DNA of 38,042 nucleotides. It comes from Verrucomicrobiia bacterium (lineage in GTDB: Bacteria > Verrucomicrobiota > Verrucomicrobiia > Verrucomicrobiales > Akkermansiaceae). The first letter of the stretch is position 1. Each line of letters opens with the position of its first letter. This document shows positions 23,158-29,896 of the stretch, in pieces. The position numbers and the translations under genes were made by a program. A model generated the notes under the pieces. The model made no database searches. It had not been told where the DNA came from and saw only the letters and a program-made list of their open reading frames with translations. The stretch covers positions 1-38,042 of the forward strand of contig JAUIJD010000042.1 of the NCBI GenBank assembly GCA_030431475.1, in the 5' to 3' direction.

Positions 23158-24015
23158 TCAGGAGCGCCAACGCCGGGACAGATCGCCGTAGGCATCGATG
23201 CGCCGGTCGCGGAAGAACGGCCAGATCCTCCGGAAATCCTCCACCTCGCCGAGGTCGATGGTGTGGAGCACGATCTCCTCGGCGGCGGTCGAAGCTCGCG
23301 CGACCACCTTGCCGTAGGGATTCACCACAAACGACTGCCCCCAGAACTCGGTTTCGCCCTCCGTCCCGACGCGGTTGATGGCGGCCACGAAGCAGCCATT
23401 GGCCACGGCGTGGCCTCGTTGCACCGTTTCCCATGCGCAATGCTGGGCCTCGCCGAGCTCCTCCTTCTCACTGGGAAGCCAGCCGATGGCCGTCGGATAG
23501 AGCAGGATCTCGGCGCCGCCGAGGGCCATCAGCCGGGCGGCTTCCGGGTACCACTGGTCCCAGCAGACCAGAACACCGATGCGGCCGAAGCGAGTCGACC
23601 AAACCGGCCAGTCGGTGTCGCCGGGCGTGAAATAGAATTTCTCCTCGAAGCCAGGATCCTGGGGGATGTGGCTCTTGCGGTAGATGCCCAGCATCGTGCC
23701 ATCGGCATCGTGGACCGCGGCGGTGTTGTGGAAAAGGCCGGGGCCCCGCTTCTCGAAAAGGGAGGAAACGATGACGACTCCCAGCTCAGCCGCCAGTCGG
23801 CCGAGACGATCGGTGAAGGGATTGGGGATCGGGTCCGCGAGATCAAACCGCTCGGTCTCCTCGAGCGTGCAGAAGTAAGGAGTCAGAAAAAGCTCCTGGG
23901 TCGCGATGATCTCCGCGCCGTCCGCAGCGGCCTTTCGGATCAGGAGTTCGTGGTGGGCGAAGGCCTCCTCCTTGCTCGGGAAGGCTTGGGATTGAAGCAG
24001 CGCCAAGCGTGGCAT
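23158..24015 (-). CDS. aguB: N-carbamoylputrescine amidase
   Basis: 285 aa from ATG 24015. Nitrilase-superfamily triad: Glu41 in 'ATQELFL', Lys114 in 'YRKSHIP' and Cys151 in 'VCWDQWYPE'. The 'GFEEKFYFTPGDT' and 'CWDQWYPEAARLMAL' stretches are those of plant and bacterial N-carbamoylputrescine amidases rather than other nitrilases. It converts N-carbamoylputrescine to putrescine, CO2 and ammonia, completing the pathway begun by the agmatine deiminase. The two genes are codirectional but separated by the opposing metallophosphoesterase gene, so they are not one operon. Confidence 0.94.
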   Translation of the reverse strand: MPRLALLQSQAFPSKEEAFAHHELLIRKAAADGAEIIATQELFLTPYFCTLEETERFDLADPIPNPFTDRLGRLAAELGVVIVSSLFEKRGPGLFHNTAAVHDADGTMLGIYRKSHIPQDPGFEEKFYFTPGDTDWPVWSTRFGRIGVLVCWDQWYPEAARLMALGGAEILLYPTAIGWLPSEKEELGEAQHCAWETVQRGHAVANGCFVAAINRVGTEGETEFWGQSFVVNPYGKVVARASTAAEEIVLHTIDLGEVEDFRRIWPFFRDRRIDAYGDLSRRWRS

Positions 24016-24075
24016 GGCGCGATTCTGACGCGGCGTTCCGGAGGCATCCAAGCGGGAAAGCGTGCCCGGGCGGAT

Positions 24076-24666
24076 TCAGAGCCGGTTCAGCGCATCCGCG
24101 ATCGAAAGCGTGAGGTCGGCGATGCTTGAGGGCAGGGAGCCGGTGTGGATGACCTCTCCGTTGTCATTCACGCCGCGGATGGACGCGCTCTCGAAGTCGA
24201 GAATGACCTTGGGAGCGGAGATCGTTTCGGCGGCCTCAAGATCCTGAACCGTCGCAAAGCTGTCGGTCTCGAACTGACCGGAATGGGCCAGCGTGTGTTC
24301 GAGCGAGGCCGGCGGATTGATGAGAACCACCATCGCCGGGGCGGACACTTCGCCGTTGATGCCACGGAAAACCTCGCGATTGCCCGCATCGGAGCCGCGG
24401 TTCACGAGGGGCGTCACGACGCTGAAAACCATGACCGCCGCAGCGGCGAGGCCGAAGGCCGGACTGGCGGCGATGCCTCGAAGGCGCTCGATCCAAGCCG
24501 GGCGGAGCTTGGGCTCGATGATGATCTTTCGTGAGGCGTAACGCTGGCTGAGATCGTCAAGCAGCCCACTGGGAACGGCCGGGATGGGCTCGGTCGGCTT
24601 CAGGCGAAGGCTCCCTTCGAGCATCCGGCGGGTTTCCTCAAGCGGGGGTGAAAGATCAAGTTTCAT
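24076..24666 (-). CDS. Single-TM protein after sigma-like gene (possible anti-sigma factor)
   Basis: 196 aa. Residues 1-65 are hydrophilic and cytoplasmic in prediction ('LEETRRMLEGSLRLKPTEP', 'GLLDDLSQRYASRKI'). Residues 69-88 form one TM helix. Residues 90-196 would be periplasmic, with 'VVLINPPASLEHTLA' and a C-terminal 'SIADLTLSIADALNRL' helix. I recognise no named domain, and there is no zinc anti-sigma (His-x-x-x-Cys-x-x-Cys) motif. It follows the sigma-like gene by 36 nt on the same strand, so the two are probably cotranscribed. Topology plus position suggests a membrane anti-sigma or co-regulator; this is inference. Confidence 0.65.
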   Translation of the reverse strand: MKLDLSPPLEETRRMLEGSLRLKPTEPIPAVPSGLLDDLSQRYASRKIIIEPKLRPAWIERLRGIAASPAFGLAAAAVMVFSVVTPLVNRGSDAGNREVFRGINGEVSAPAMVVLINPPASLEHTLAHSGQFETDSFATVQDLEAAETISAPKVILDFESASIRGVNDNGEVIHTGSLPSSIADLTLSIADALNRL

Positions 24667-24702
24667 CGTTACTCTGACAATCGTGGAAGTTCCGGGTGAT
24701 TT

Positions 24703-25629
24703 TCAATTAACCAAACTTTTCCGGATTTTGGCCAGGGCCCCCTGGATTCGGTCGTTCAGGACGCGTCGCCGGGTGGAGGCCGAGGCGGAGGGTTTGAGTC
24801 CGTATCGGCGGCAGAAGCCGCGCTCCTCGATGAGCTCCTGGATCGTGGCGGATTGGGCCACGAAGAGCGTGTAGACGAGGTCCCATTCATCGGCTTCCAG
24901 CAGTTCCCGGCACTGCTTGTAGATGTGCTCGAAGGTCGGGGCGTCGGGGTCCATCGAAGGGTCCTCGAACTGGACCGGGCGCTCGGGGTCACTGGTGAGA
25001 GCGTCGAAGCTGTCTCCCTCGTTCGGGCGGTTCTTGAGCGTGGTCCGGCGCCGGCGCCAGTCGATCGCGCGAAAGCCGACGATGCGCATGTGGAGGGGGA
25101 TCAGCTCTTCAAACACCGTGGGGTCAAGAATCGGGGCTCGACTGTCCGAGCTTCGGATTCGTGCCAGTTCGACCAGCGAATCGATGAAGACCTCCTCGGC
25201 ATCGTGTCCGGTGATCCCTTTGCGGTGAAGGGTGCGGAGGGCGAGTGGCTTGAGGAGATCGGGAAGATGATTCCATTCGCGATCGCTGAAGCCTTGGGAC
25301 GGGTCGTGACGCTGCAGGCGGTCGAGATCAAGGTTTCGCTCGTATCGCCGGTCTTCGGGGTCGTGGTGAAGCTGGGGATCGGCGTCCTGGCGCCGCTTCT
25401 CGGCCACCAGTTCACGGGTCGCTTCTCCTGCGATCTCCAGAGCGCGCGCCGTGAAGGCGGCCTCGTCGTCGAAGGAATCGAACTCAAACGAAACGTTGCG
25501 GATCGCTTGTTCGGCGATTCGCTCGGCTTCTTCTTCTGAAATCAGAACGCCTTCAACAGGCCGCCGGGCTCGAGTCCAACATGCCTGCCAACAACGCTCC
25601 AACTGCTCGGGACAAACAGCGGGGGACAT
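24703..25629 (-). CDS. Divergent sigma-factor-like protein with apparent duplicated region-2 domain
   Basis: 308 aa. Residues 120-198 read like sigma-70 region 2 of ECF factors: 'LLKPLALRTLHRKGITGHDAEEVFIDSLVELA' and then 'IVGFRAIDWRRRRTTLK', equivalent to the 'DAEDxxQExF...AxDxxRRR' pattern. Residues 235-305 resemble region 4: 'LLEADEWDLVYTLFVAQSATIQELIEE' followed by a basic helix. Residues 8-82 ('ISEEEAERIAEQAIRNVSF...RALEIAGEATRELVAEKRR') look like a second, weaker region-2 copy. The gene has its own AT-rich 114-bp upstream spacer and precedes the TM protein gene. I infer a role in controlling the neighbouring CHAT/TPS genes; DNA binding is unproven. Confidence 0.65.
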   Translation of the reverse strand: MSPAVCPEQLERCWQACWTRARRPVEGVLISEEEAERIAEQAIRNVSFEFDSFDDEAAFTARALEIAGEATRELVAEKRRQDADPQLHHDPEDRRYERNLDLDRLQRHDPSQGFSDREWNHLPDLLKPLALRTLHRKGITGHDAEEVFIDSLVELARIRSSDSRAPILDPTVFEELIPLHMRIVGFRAIDWRRRRTTLKNRPNEGDSFDALTSDPERPVQFEDPSMDPDAPTFEHIYKQCRELLEADEWDLVYTLFVAQSATIQELIEERGFCRRYGLKPSASASTRRRVLNDRIQGALAKIRKSLVN

Positions 25630-25743
25630 GGCTGGGATGCACCCATAAAAACTAAAAAGAATTGGAATTCAAGCATTCAATTTAGATTAAATTTCAGCCG
25701 AAGCGTTCAAAAATATCTCAGATTTCCTCGGATCTCCCAAAAA
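25630..25743 (-). promoter_or_regulatory. AT-rich spacer, likely promoter of sigma-like gene
   Basis: The 114 bp between the CHAT gene stop and the sigma-like gene start is strikingly AT-rich against a GC-rich background, with runs such as AAAAACTAAAAAGAATT. On the minus strand it contains AATGCTT (25677-25671) followed by GAATT; the same heptamer occurs before the TpsA-like gene (28732-28738). I cannot place -10/-35 boxes with confidence. Confidence 0.45.
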
Positions 25744-28398
25744 TCAGTGGTTTCTCAGGTTCGCAGAAGGTCGGCCGACGAATCGCGCCACAAGAAAAAA
25801 GAGCAGCGGAAGCACCGCCACCGGCAGGATCCATGGGAACTGCTTCTTTTCATCTTCCACCACAACCGGGGGGCCGGTCTTGAGGGAATGGCTCTGGTTG
25901 AGGGTGAAGGGCGCATATCGCAGCACGGATTCCTCGAAGCCTTCGCTTCCCGGGGCCTTGAGATGCTCGCGCTGAATCTCCCAGAGCGCCTGGGCAGGTC
26001 GATCGGACCGCACTGCCGCGTCGTAGAACCGCCGCATGAAATCCGGGGTGGATTCATCGGCGATCGGCCACAGGGCAACCAGGACTTCGCGGGCGCCGGC
26101 AAGGGCGAAGGACCGCTGGAGCCCGAGGATGCCCTCGCCATCCACCGAGGTGCCCGCGCCGGACTCGCACGATGAAAGGGTGACCAGGCGGGTGCCCTTG
26201 AGCGGGAGTCGGGCGATTTCACCCGGAAACAGGAGGTCGTCGTCCGGCCGCTCGATGGGAGAAGGTGAGGGATTGGCGATGCCCCGGTGGAGGACCAGAC
26301 CGCTGGCCAGCAATTGGTCGGCGTGGAGGTCGAAGTCCATCGGGACGTTCCGCGGGGCCGCGGCATCGCCGAGAAAGAAAGCGTGTCCGCCGAAATGGAC
26401 CACGGCCGGGTCGCCCGCCAGACCCTGGAACGCAGGCTCGGTCACCTCGTGATCCTTGAGATACACCGACCCATCCGGTGCAATCTCGCGCAAGACTGCG
26501 GCTTCGTCCTCGGTGCCGGGCAGCGGCCCCAGCTCTCCGAGCATCGACGCGAGGGGGCCGGGATTGTGTCCGGATCCGGCTTCCGGTGCGGCGGGGTAGT
26601 CGGAGACCGTCAGCACGGCCCACGGAGTCTCGTCGAGACCCGGGAGCGGGTGGGTGACGAGGAGATCCCGTCCACTGGCCACGCGGGTGACCTGATCAAG
26701 CTTCTGGCAGAGAAGCCGCCCCTCGGCATCAATCATTGCCGGCAGCGGGAGATGGTGGGTCGCGCCATCAAGGGAGACGGCCAGGTGGCGGGTCGATGAG
26801 GGGATCCGCGCCTCGATCGGCTCCCAGAACTGCTGATGGAGGAAGCGGAGCACACCGGCGAGGGTGAGCGAGGGCGGGGGGAGCGACTCGCCGCCAAGTC
26901 GGGCGGCGTTCCAATCTAGGCGTTCCCGCAGGCTGTGGAGCCAGCGTCCGAGTTTGTCCGCATCCTCAAGTGGAATCCAAACCGGACGTCCGCCGGCGGC
27001 AAGGAGGATGGCGCCGTAGCGATCCGGGGCGTCGGGCTGAAGCGGTCGGTAGCGGCAGAAATCGATGAAGGCCGTTCCCTCCGGAAGGGCGGAGGACACC
27101 TCCCGCCAATCGCGCCGGGGTGACGCCTGGCCTCCGATGAGCACATCCAGCAGGCGGGCCTTGGTGGCGAGCAGGGTGTTGGCGATCAACTCGGGATCGC
27201 CGACCGCGCAAGGCAGGGACACGAGATCGAAGCGCTCGATGAAGTTGAGGCGCTCGGTTTCGCTTCCTTCCTTCAGGAGCCTCTCAAGGAGCTCCAGGCC
27301 GAGCGTCGTTGCCTCTCTGGCGAGCTCGGGAGCCGTCGGTGCGTCAGAGAGCACGGCGTTGACGGCGAGATCCCGGCGCAGCTCGGCGACGCGAAGGTGG
27401 CGATCGGGAAGATAGCGTTGCTGGAGTTGAACCGCGGCGGTGAGCTCTCGCTCGGCGGCCTCGAGTTCTCCGCATTGCTGGAGGGCGACGCCGAGGTTGT
27501 GGCGGATGCCGGCGAGCGCGGGGTGATCTTCGCCGAAATCATCCACGACGAGGCTTCGTGCCTCTTCAAACCGGCGGCGTGCCTCTTCCGGGCGCCCGCA
27601 GGACAAATAGAGTGCGCCGAGGTTGTTGATGTAGGGGATGGCTTGAATCGGGTTGCCGCTGAAGAGCCTCAGGGCGTCCGTCTCGACCTCACCGGTGGCG
27701 CGGATGGCCTCCTCGGTGTCGCCGAGGCGGAGGAAGGCGAGGGCCCGTTGCGCGCGCAGCGACAGGCGGAGCTCGGCGTGATCGAACTCGAGTTGAAGCG
27801 CTTCGTTGAAGCGCTGGATCGCCCGCGCATGGCTGCCCAGCGTGTGCTGGAGTCGGCCGAGATGGCCGATGATGCGGGCCCGCTCGACCTCGTGGCCCCC
27901 GGGGAGCCCGTGCAGCGATTGCTCCAGGAGGGATTCCACTTCGAGGTAGCGGCCCTGGAGGAGGAGGGAGAGTGCCAGGTGATCCAGGCTGAGAGAGAGC
28001 GCGAGGGCATCCTCAGGCGTCGTGCGCCGCTGGGTCACCACCTGTCGCAGCAGTCGCTCGCTTTCCTCCAGCTCGCCTCGGTCCTGCAGGGTCAGCGCCA
28101 GAGCCTCGCGGGCATCGGTCAGGAGCGGGGAATCATGCTCCTGCATCAGGGAGCAGGCCCGCCGCAGGTGTCCGGCGGCCGCTCCCGGATCGCCGATCTG
28201 TCGCTGGACAATCCCTAGTGCCTGAAGGCTTGTCGCCAGGCCGAGGGCGTTCTCTTCGTCGGGAGACTCGGCCCAGACGGCTTGCCACTCATCGACCAGC
28301 TGCTCCAGCTCGGCGACCGCCTGCTCCGGATTGGCAAGGTCGAGCGCACCGATCGTGCCGGTGAATCCAATGGCAAAAAGAACCAGGAAAAGTCGCAT
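25744..28398 (-). CDS. Exported, membrane-anchored TPR-CHAT (caspase-fold) protein
   Basis: 884 aa from ATG 28398, chosen because it opens with a signal peptide ('RLFLVLFAIGFTGTIGALD'); the open frame runs back to 28530 without a sensible start. About residues 50-360 are tetratricopeptide repeats (regular 'LG..L...G...A...' pairs such as 'NLGALYLSCGRPEEARRRFEEA'). About 536-833 form a CHAT domain with the catalytic dyad His672 in 'VHFGGHAFF' and Cys744 in 'TLSSCESGAG', plus 'GILGLQRSFALAGAREVLVALWPI'. Residues 854-873 are a C-terminal TM helix followed by a short basic tail. Signal plus tail anchor put TPR and CHAT outside the cytoplasm. CHAT proteins are peptidases related to caspases and separase; the substrate here is unknown. 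Confidence 0.9.
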   Translation of the reverse strand: MRLFLVLFAIGFTGTIGALDLANPEQAVAELEQLVDEWQAVWAESPDEENALGLATSLQALGIVQRQIGDPGAAAGHLRRACSLMQEHDSPLLTDAREALALTLQDRGELEESERLLRQVVTQRRTTPEDALALSLSLDHLALSLLLQGRYLEVESLLEQSLHGLPGGHEVERARIIGHLGRLQHTLGSHARAIQRFNEALQLEFDHAELRLSLRAQRALAFLRLGDTEEAIRATGEVETDALRLFSGNPIQAIPYINNLGALYLSCGRPEEARRRFEEARSLVVDDFGEDHPALAGIRHNLGVALQQCGELEAAERELTAAVQLQQRYLPDRHLRVAELRRDLAVNAVLSDAPTAPELAREATTLGLELLERLLKEGSETERLNFIERFDLVSLPCAVGDPELIANTLLATKARLLDVLIGGQASPRRDWREVSSALPEGTAFIDFCRYRPLQPDAPDRYGAILLAAGGRPVWIPLEDADKLGRWLHSLRERLDWNAARLGGESLPPPSLTLAGVLRFLHQQFWEPIEARIPSSTRHLAVSLDGATHHLPLPAMIDAEGRLLCQKLDQVTRVASGRDLLVTHPLPGLDETPWAVLTVSDYPAAPEAGSGHNPGPLASMLGELGPLPGTEDEAAVLREIAPDGSVYLKDHEVTEPAFQGLAGDPAVVHFGGHAFFLGDAAAPRNVPMDFDLHADQLLASGLVLHRGIANPSPSPIERPDDDLLFPGEIARLPLKGTRLVTLSSCESGAGTSVDGEGILGLQRSFALAGAREVLVALWPIADESTPDFMRRFYDAAVRSDRPAQALWEIQREHLKAPGSEGFEESVLRYAPFTLNQSHSLKTGPPVVVEDEKKQFPWILPVAVLPLLFFLVARFVGRPSANLRNH

Positions 28399-28459
28399 GA
28401 CGAAGCCGGGTGGGCGCGCCTTGGAAAGCACCGACGCCTCCAGATAATGAACTTTTTGG

Positions 28460-28484
28460 GGAAATTTGGAAATACGGAATTTCC
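28460..28484. repeat. Three tandem 8-bp GGAA(A/T)T units, overlapping a 7-bp inverted repeat
   Basis: GGAAATTT (28460-28467), GGAAATAC (28468-28475) and GGAATTTC (28476-28483) follow one another with no gap. The outer parts also form GGAAATT...AATTTCC. It lies about 60 bp upstream of the CHAT start, a position suitable for an operator or activator site. Confidence 0.45.
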
Positions 28485-28626
28485 AGTGCGATTGCAGGAG
28501 TGATGACCAGAACCACTCAGGCGGTGCCATCCATGAAGTTTCCGGGGGGACGCTTCATCGACGGGCTCCTGAAAGGGGCTGGTGTTGTTGTCCCCCGGCC
28601 TTTCGTGTCGTCGGACATTCTCATGG

Positions 28627-28649
28627 GCTGTCACCATCGTCGTGACAGC
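28627..28649. promoter_or_regulatory. Perfect inverted repeat GCTGTCAC-N7-GTGACAGC (candidate operator)
   Basis: Arms at 28627-28634 and 28642-28649 pair perfectly over 8 bp around a 7-bp centre. TGTCA-type dyads are common binding sites for dimeric repressors. It sits midway between the divergent CHAT and TpsA-like genes, about 80 bp before the candidate TpsA promoter. An RNA hairpin is the alternative. Confidence 0.45.
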
Positions 28650-28724
28650 GTGTGTTCAGCGTTCGACCGGCATCCGCAATGATTCTGGGGGGAACCTGCG
28701 GGTGCCGGTCGAGATCGCGAAATT

Positions 28725-28753
28725 TTCAAAAAATGCTTTCAAATTGGTAAGAT
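28725..28753 (+). promoter_or_regulatory. Candidate sigma-70-like promoter for TpsA-like gene
   Basis: TTCAAA (28725-28730) and TAAGAT (28748-28753) are separated by 17 bp, each matching the -35/-10 consensus at four of six positions, inside an AT-rich block. The start codon is 54 bp further on. TTTCAAA occurs twice, at 28724-28730 and 28737-28743, 13 bp apart. Confidence 0.35.
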
Positions 28754-28807
28754 TAGTTAAATTCTAAGCCAGCCCTTCACATCGGTTGTCCCACCCTTAC
28801 TCCCCCG

Positions 28808-29896
28808 ATGTCCCACACCCCAAGTCCCATTTCCTTGCTTGCCCTGTTGCTCTGTAGCGGCGGGGCAGGTGCGCAGGATTTCGTCCTGTCGACGCCCGGA
28901 ACCGCCACCTGGGAGACGATCGCGACCCCCGATGGCACGCAGACCGTCTTCACGATCAACGACAACACCGTCTTCGATTGGGATCAGATGCTGCTCGGGG
29001 CCGATAGCGAGTTGATTTTCAATTTTGTCGGCGGTGACACGGTGACCCACTACCTCAACGGTGGCGGCACGCACCTGATCGGAGGCGATGTCACGGCCAA
29101 TGGAAACCTCGGTTTTTTCGCTCCCAACGGAAATCTCATCGTCACTGGCTCCATTACCGCCGATTCCGTGACCCTGGCGACGCTCGACGTGGATGCCGCC
29201 CAGTTCGCGGGGGGCGGCGCCTTCTCCCTGAGCGGAGGAGCGGGAGGCGCGCTGCGAATTCTCGGAGATCTCGAGGCAACCACCGGGGATGTGCTGCTGG
29301 CCGGAGAAAGCGTCACGGTGTTCTCGCAGGCCTCCATCCTGGCCGGTGGCCGGGTCATGATGGGGGGAGGGAATGATCTCGAGGTGCTGGCCGATGGCGA
29401 GCGCAGGCTCAGTCAGAACTCTCTTTCCGGGGTGGTGTTCCACAGCGGTCAGACCCGGGCTTCGAAGATCGAAGTGGCGGCCGGAGCCGAGGTCATGAAC
29501 AACGGCCTGCTCGGTGAGGGAAGTGCCAAGGTCTTCATCGAAGTCGGCGAGTCGGGGCGGATCTCGAATCAGTCTCAGGGCATGATCGCATCGGAGCGCG
29601 TGTTCGACGGTGAGTTCGATGCGGCCGGAACCTTGATCCGACCCCATGAAGGAGATGCATCGACGGTCATCGCCGATGCGAGCCTGAAGATTCCGGCGCT
29701 CAAGCGTCCGGATGGTTCCGCGGTTTCCGAGCGCCGGCGAATCACCTACTCAGCGCCGATGAGTGCGTCAGCCGACTCGATCCGTGACCGGAAGAAGCCG
29801 GAAAACTCCACCGCCTCCACAGGAAAGCGGGACTCCTCCCTTGTCAGTCGCTCGTCGTTCTTCGGACTCCGTGGCGGAGCGAAGCAGAAGCGCTGA
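28808..29896 (+). CDS. Short TpsA-like secreted protein (filamentous haemagglutinin N-terminal domain)
   Basis: 362 aa. Signal peptide 1-22 (cleavage near Gly-Ala-Gly-Ala-Gln). Residues about 50-135 match the two-partner-secretion (TPS) domain: 'FNFVGGDTVTHYLNGGGTHLIGG', 'VTANGNLGFFAPNGNLIVTG', where 'ANGNxxxxxPNG' is the haemagglutinin-type hallmark, then 'SVTLATLDVDAAQF'. Residues 136-270 continue as beta-helix-like Gly/Ala/Val repeats. The tail (300-362) is basic and Ser-rich. TpsA proteins are usually 1000-4000 aa; this one is little more than the secretion domain. A TpsB transporter lies 1.8 kb downstream on the same strand. Its TGA directly abuts the S8 protease stop on the other strand. 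Confidence 0.78.
   Translation: MSHTPSPISLLALLLCSGGAGAQDFVLSTPGTATWETIATPDGTQTVFTINDNTVFDWDQMLLGADSELIFNFVGGDTVTHYLNGGGTHLIGGDVTANGNLGFFAPNGNLIVTGSITADSVTLATLDVDAAQFAGGGAFSLSGGAGGALRILGDLEATTGDVLLAGESVTVFSQASILAGGRVMMGGGNDLEVLADGERRLSQNSLSGVVFHSGQTRASKIEVAAGAEVMNNGLLGEGSAKVFIEVGESGRISNQSQGMIASERVFDGEFDAAGTLIRPHEGDASTVIADASLKIPALKRPDGSAVSERRRITYSAPMSASADSIRDRKKPENSTASTGKRDSSLVSRSSFFGLRGGAKQKR

Larger units (their letters stand above)
28399..28807. promoter_or_regulatory. 409-bp divergent control region between CHAT and TpsA-like genes
   Basis: No gene. It is the shared upstream region of the CHAT gene (minus) and the TpsA-like gene (plus). It contains a three-unit 8-bp tandem repeat (28460-28483), a perfect TGTCAC/GTGACA inverted repeat (28627-28649), a short ATGAAG/CTTCAT repeat around 28532-28556, and an AT-rich block from about 28715 to 28770 with a candidate promoter. 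The density of symmetrical elements suggests binding sites for regulators. Confidence 0.55.

Noticed and set aside
28575-28607. GAAAGG...CCTTTC hairpin considered as a terminator
   Set aside because: The pairing is only 6 bp, no T-tract follows, and no gene ends just before it.
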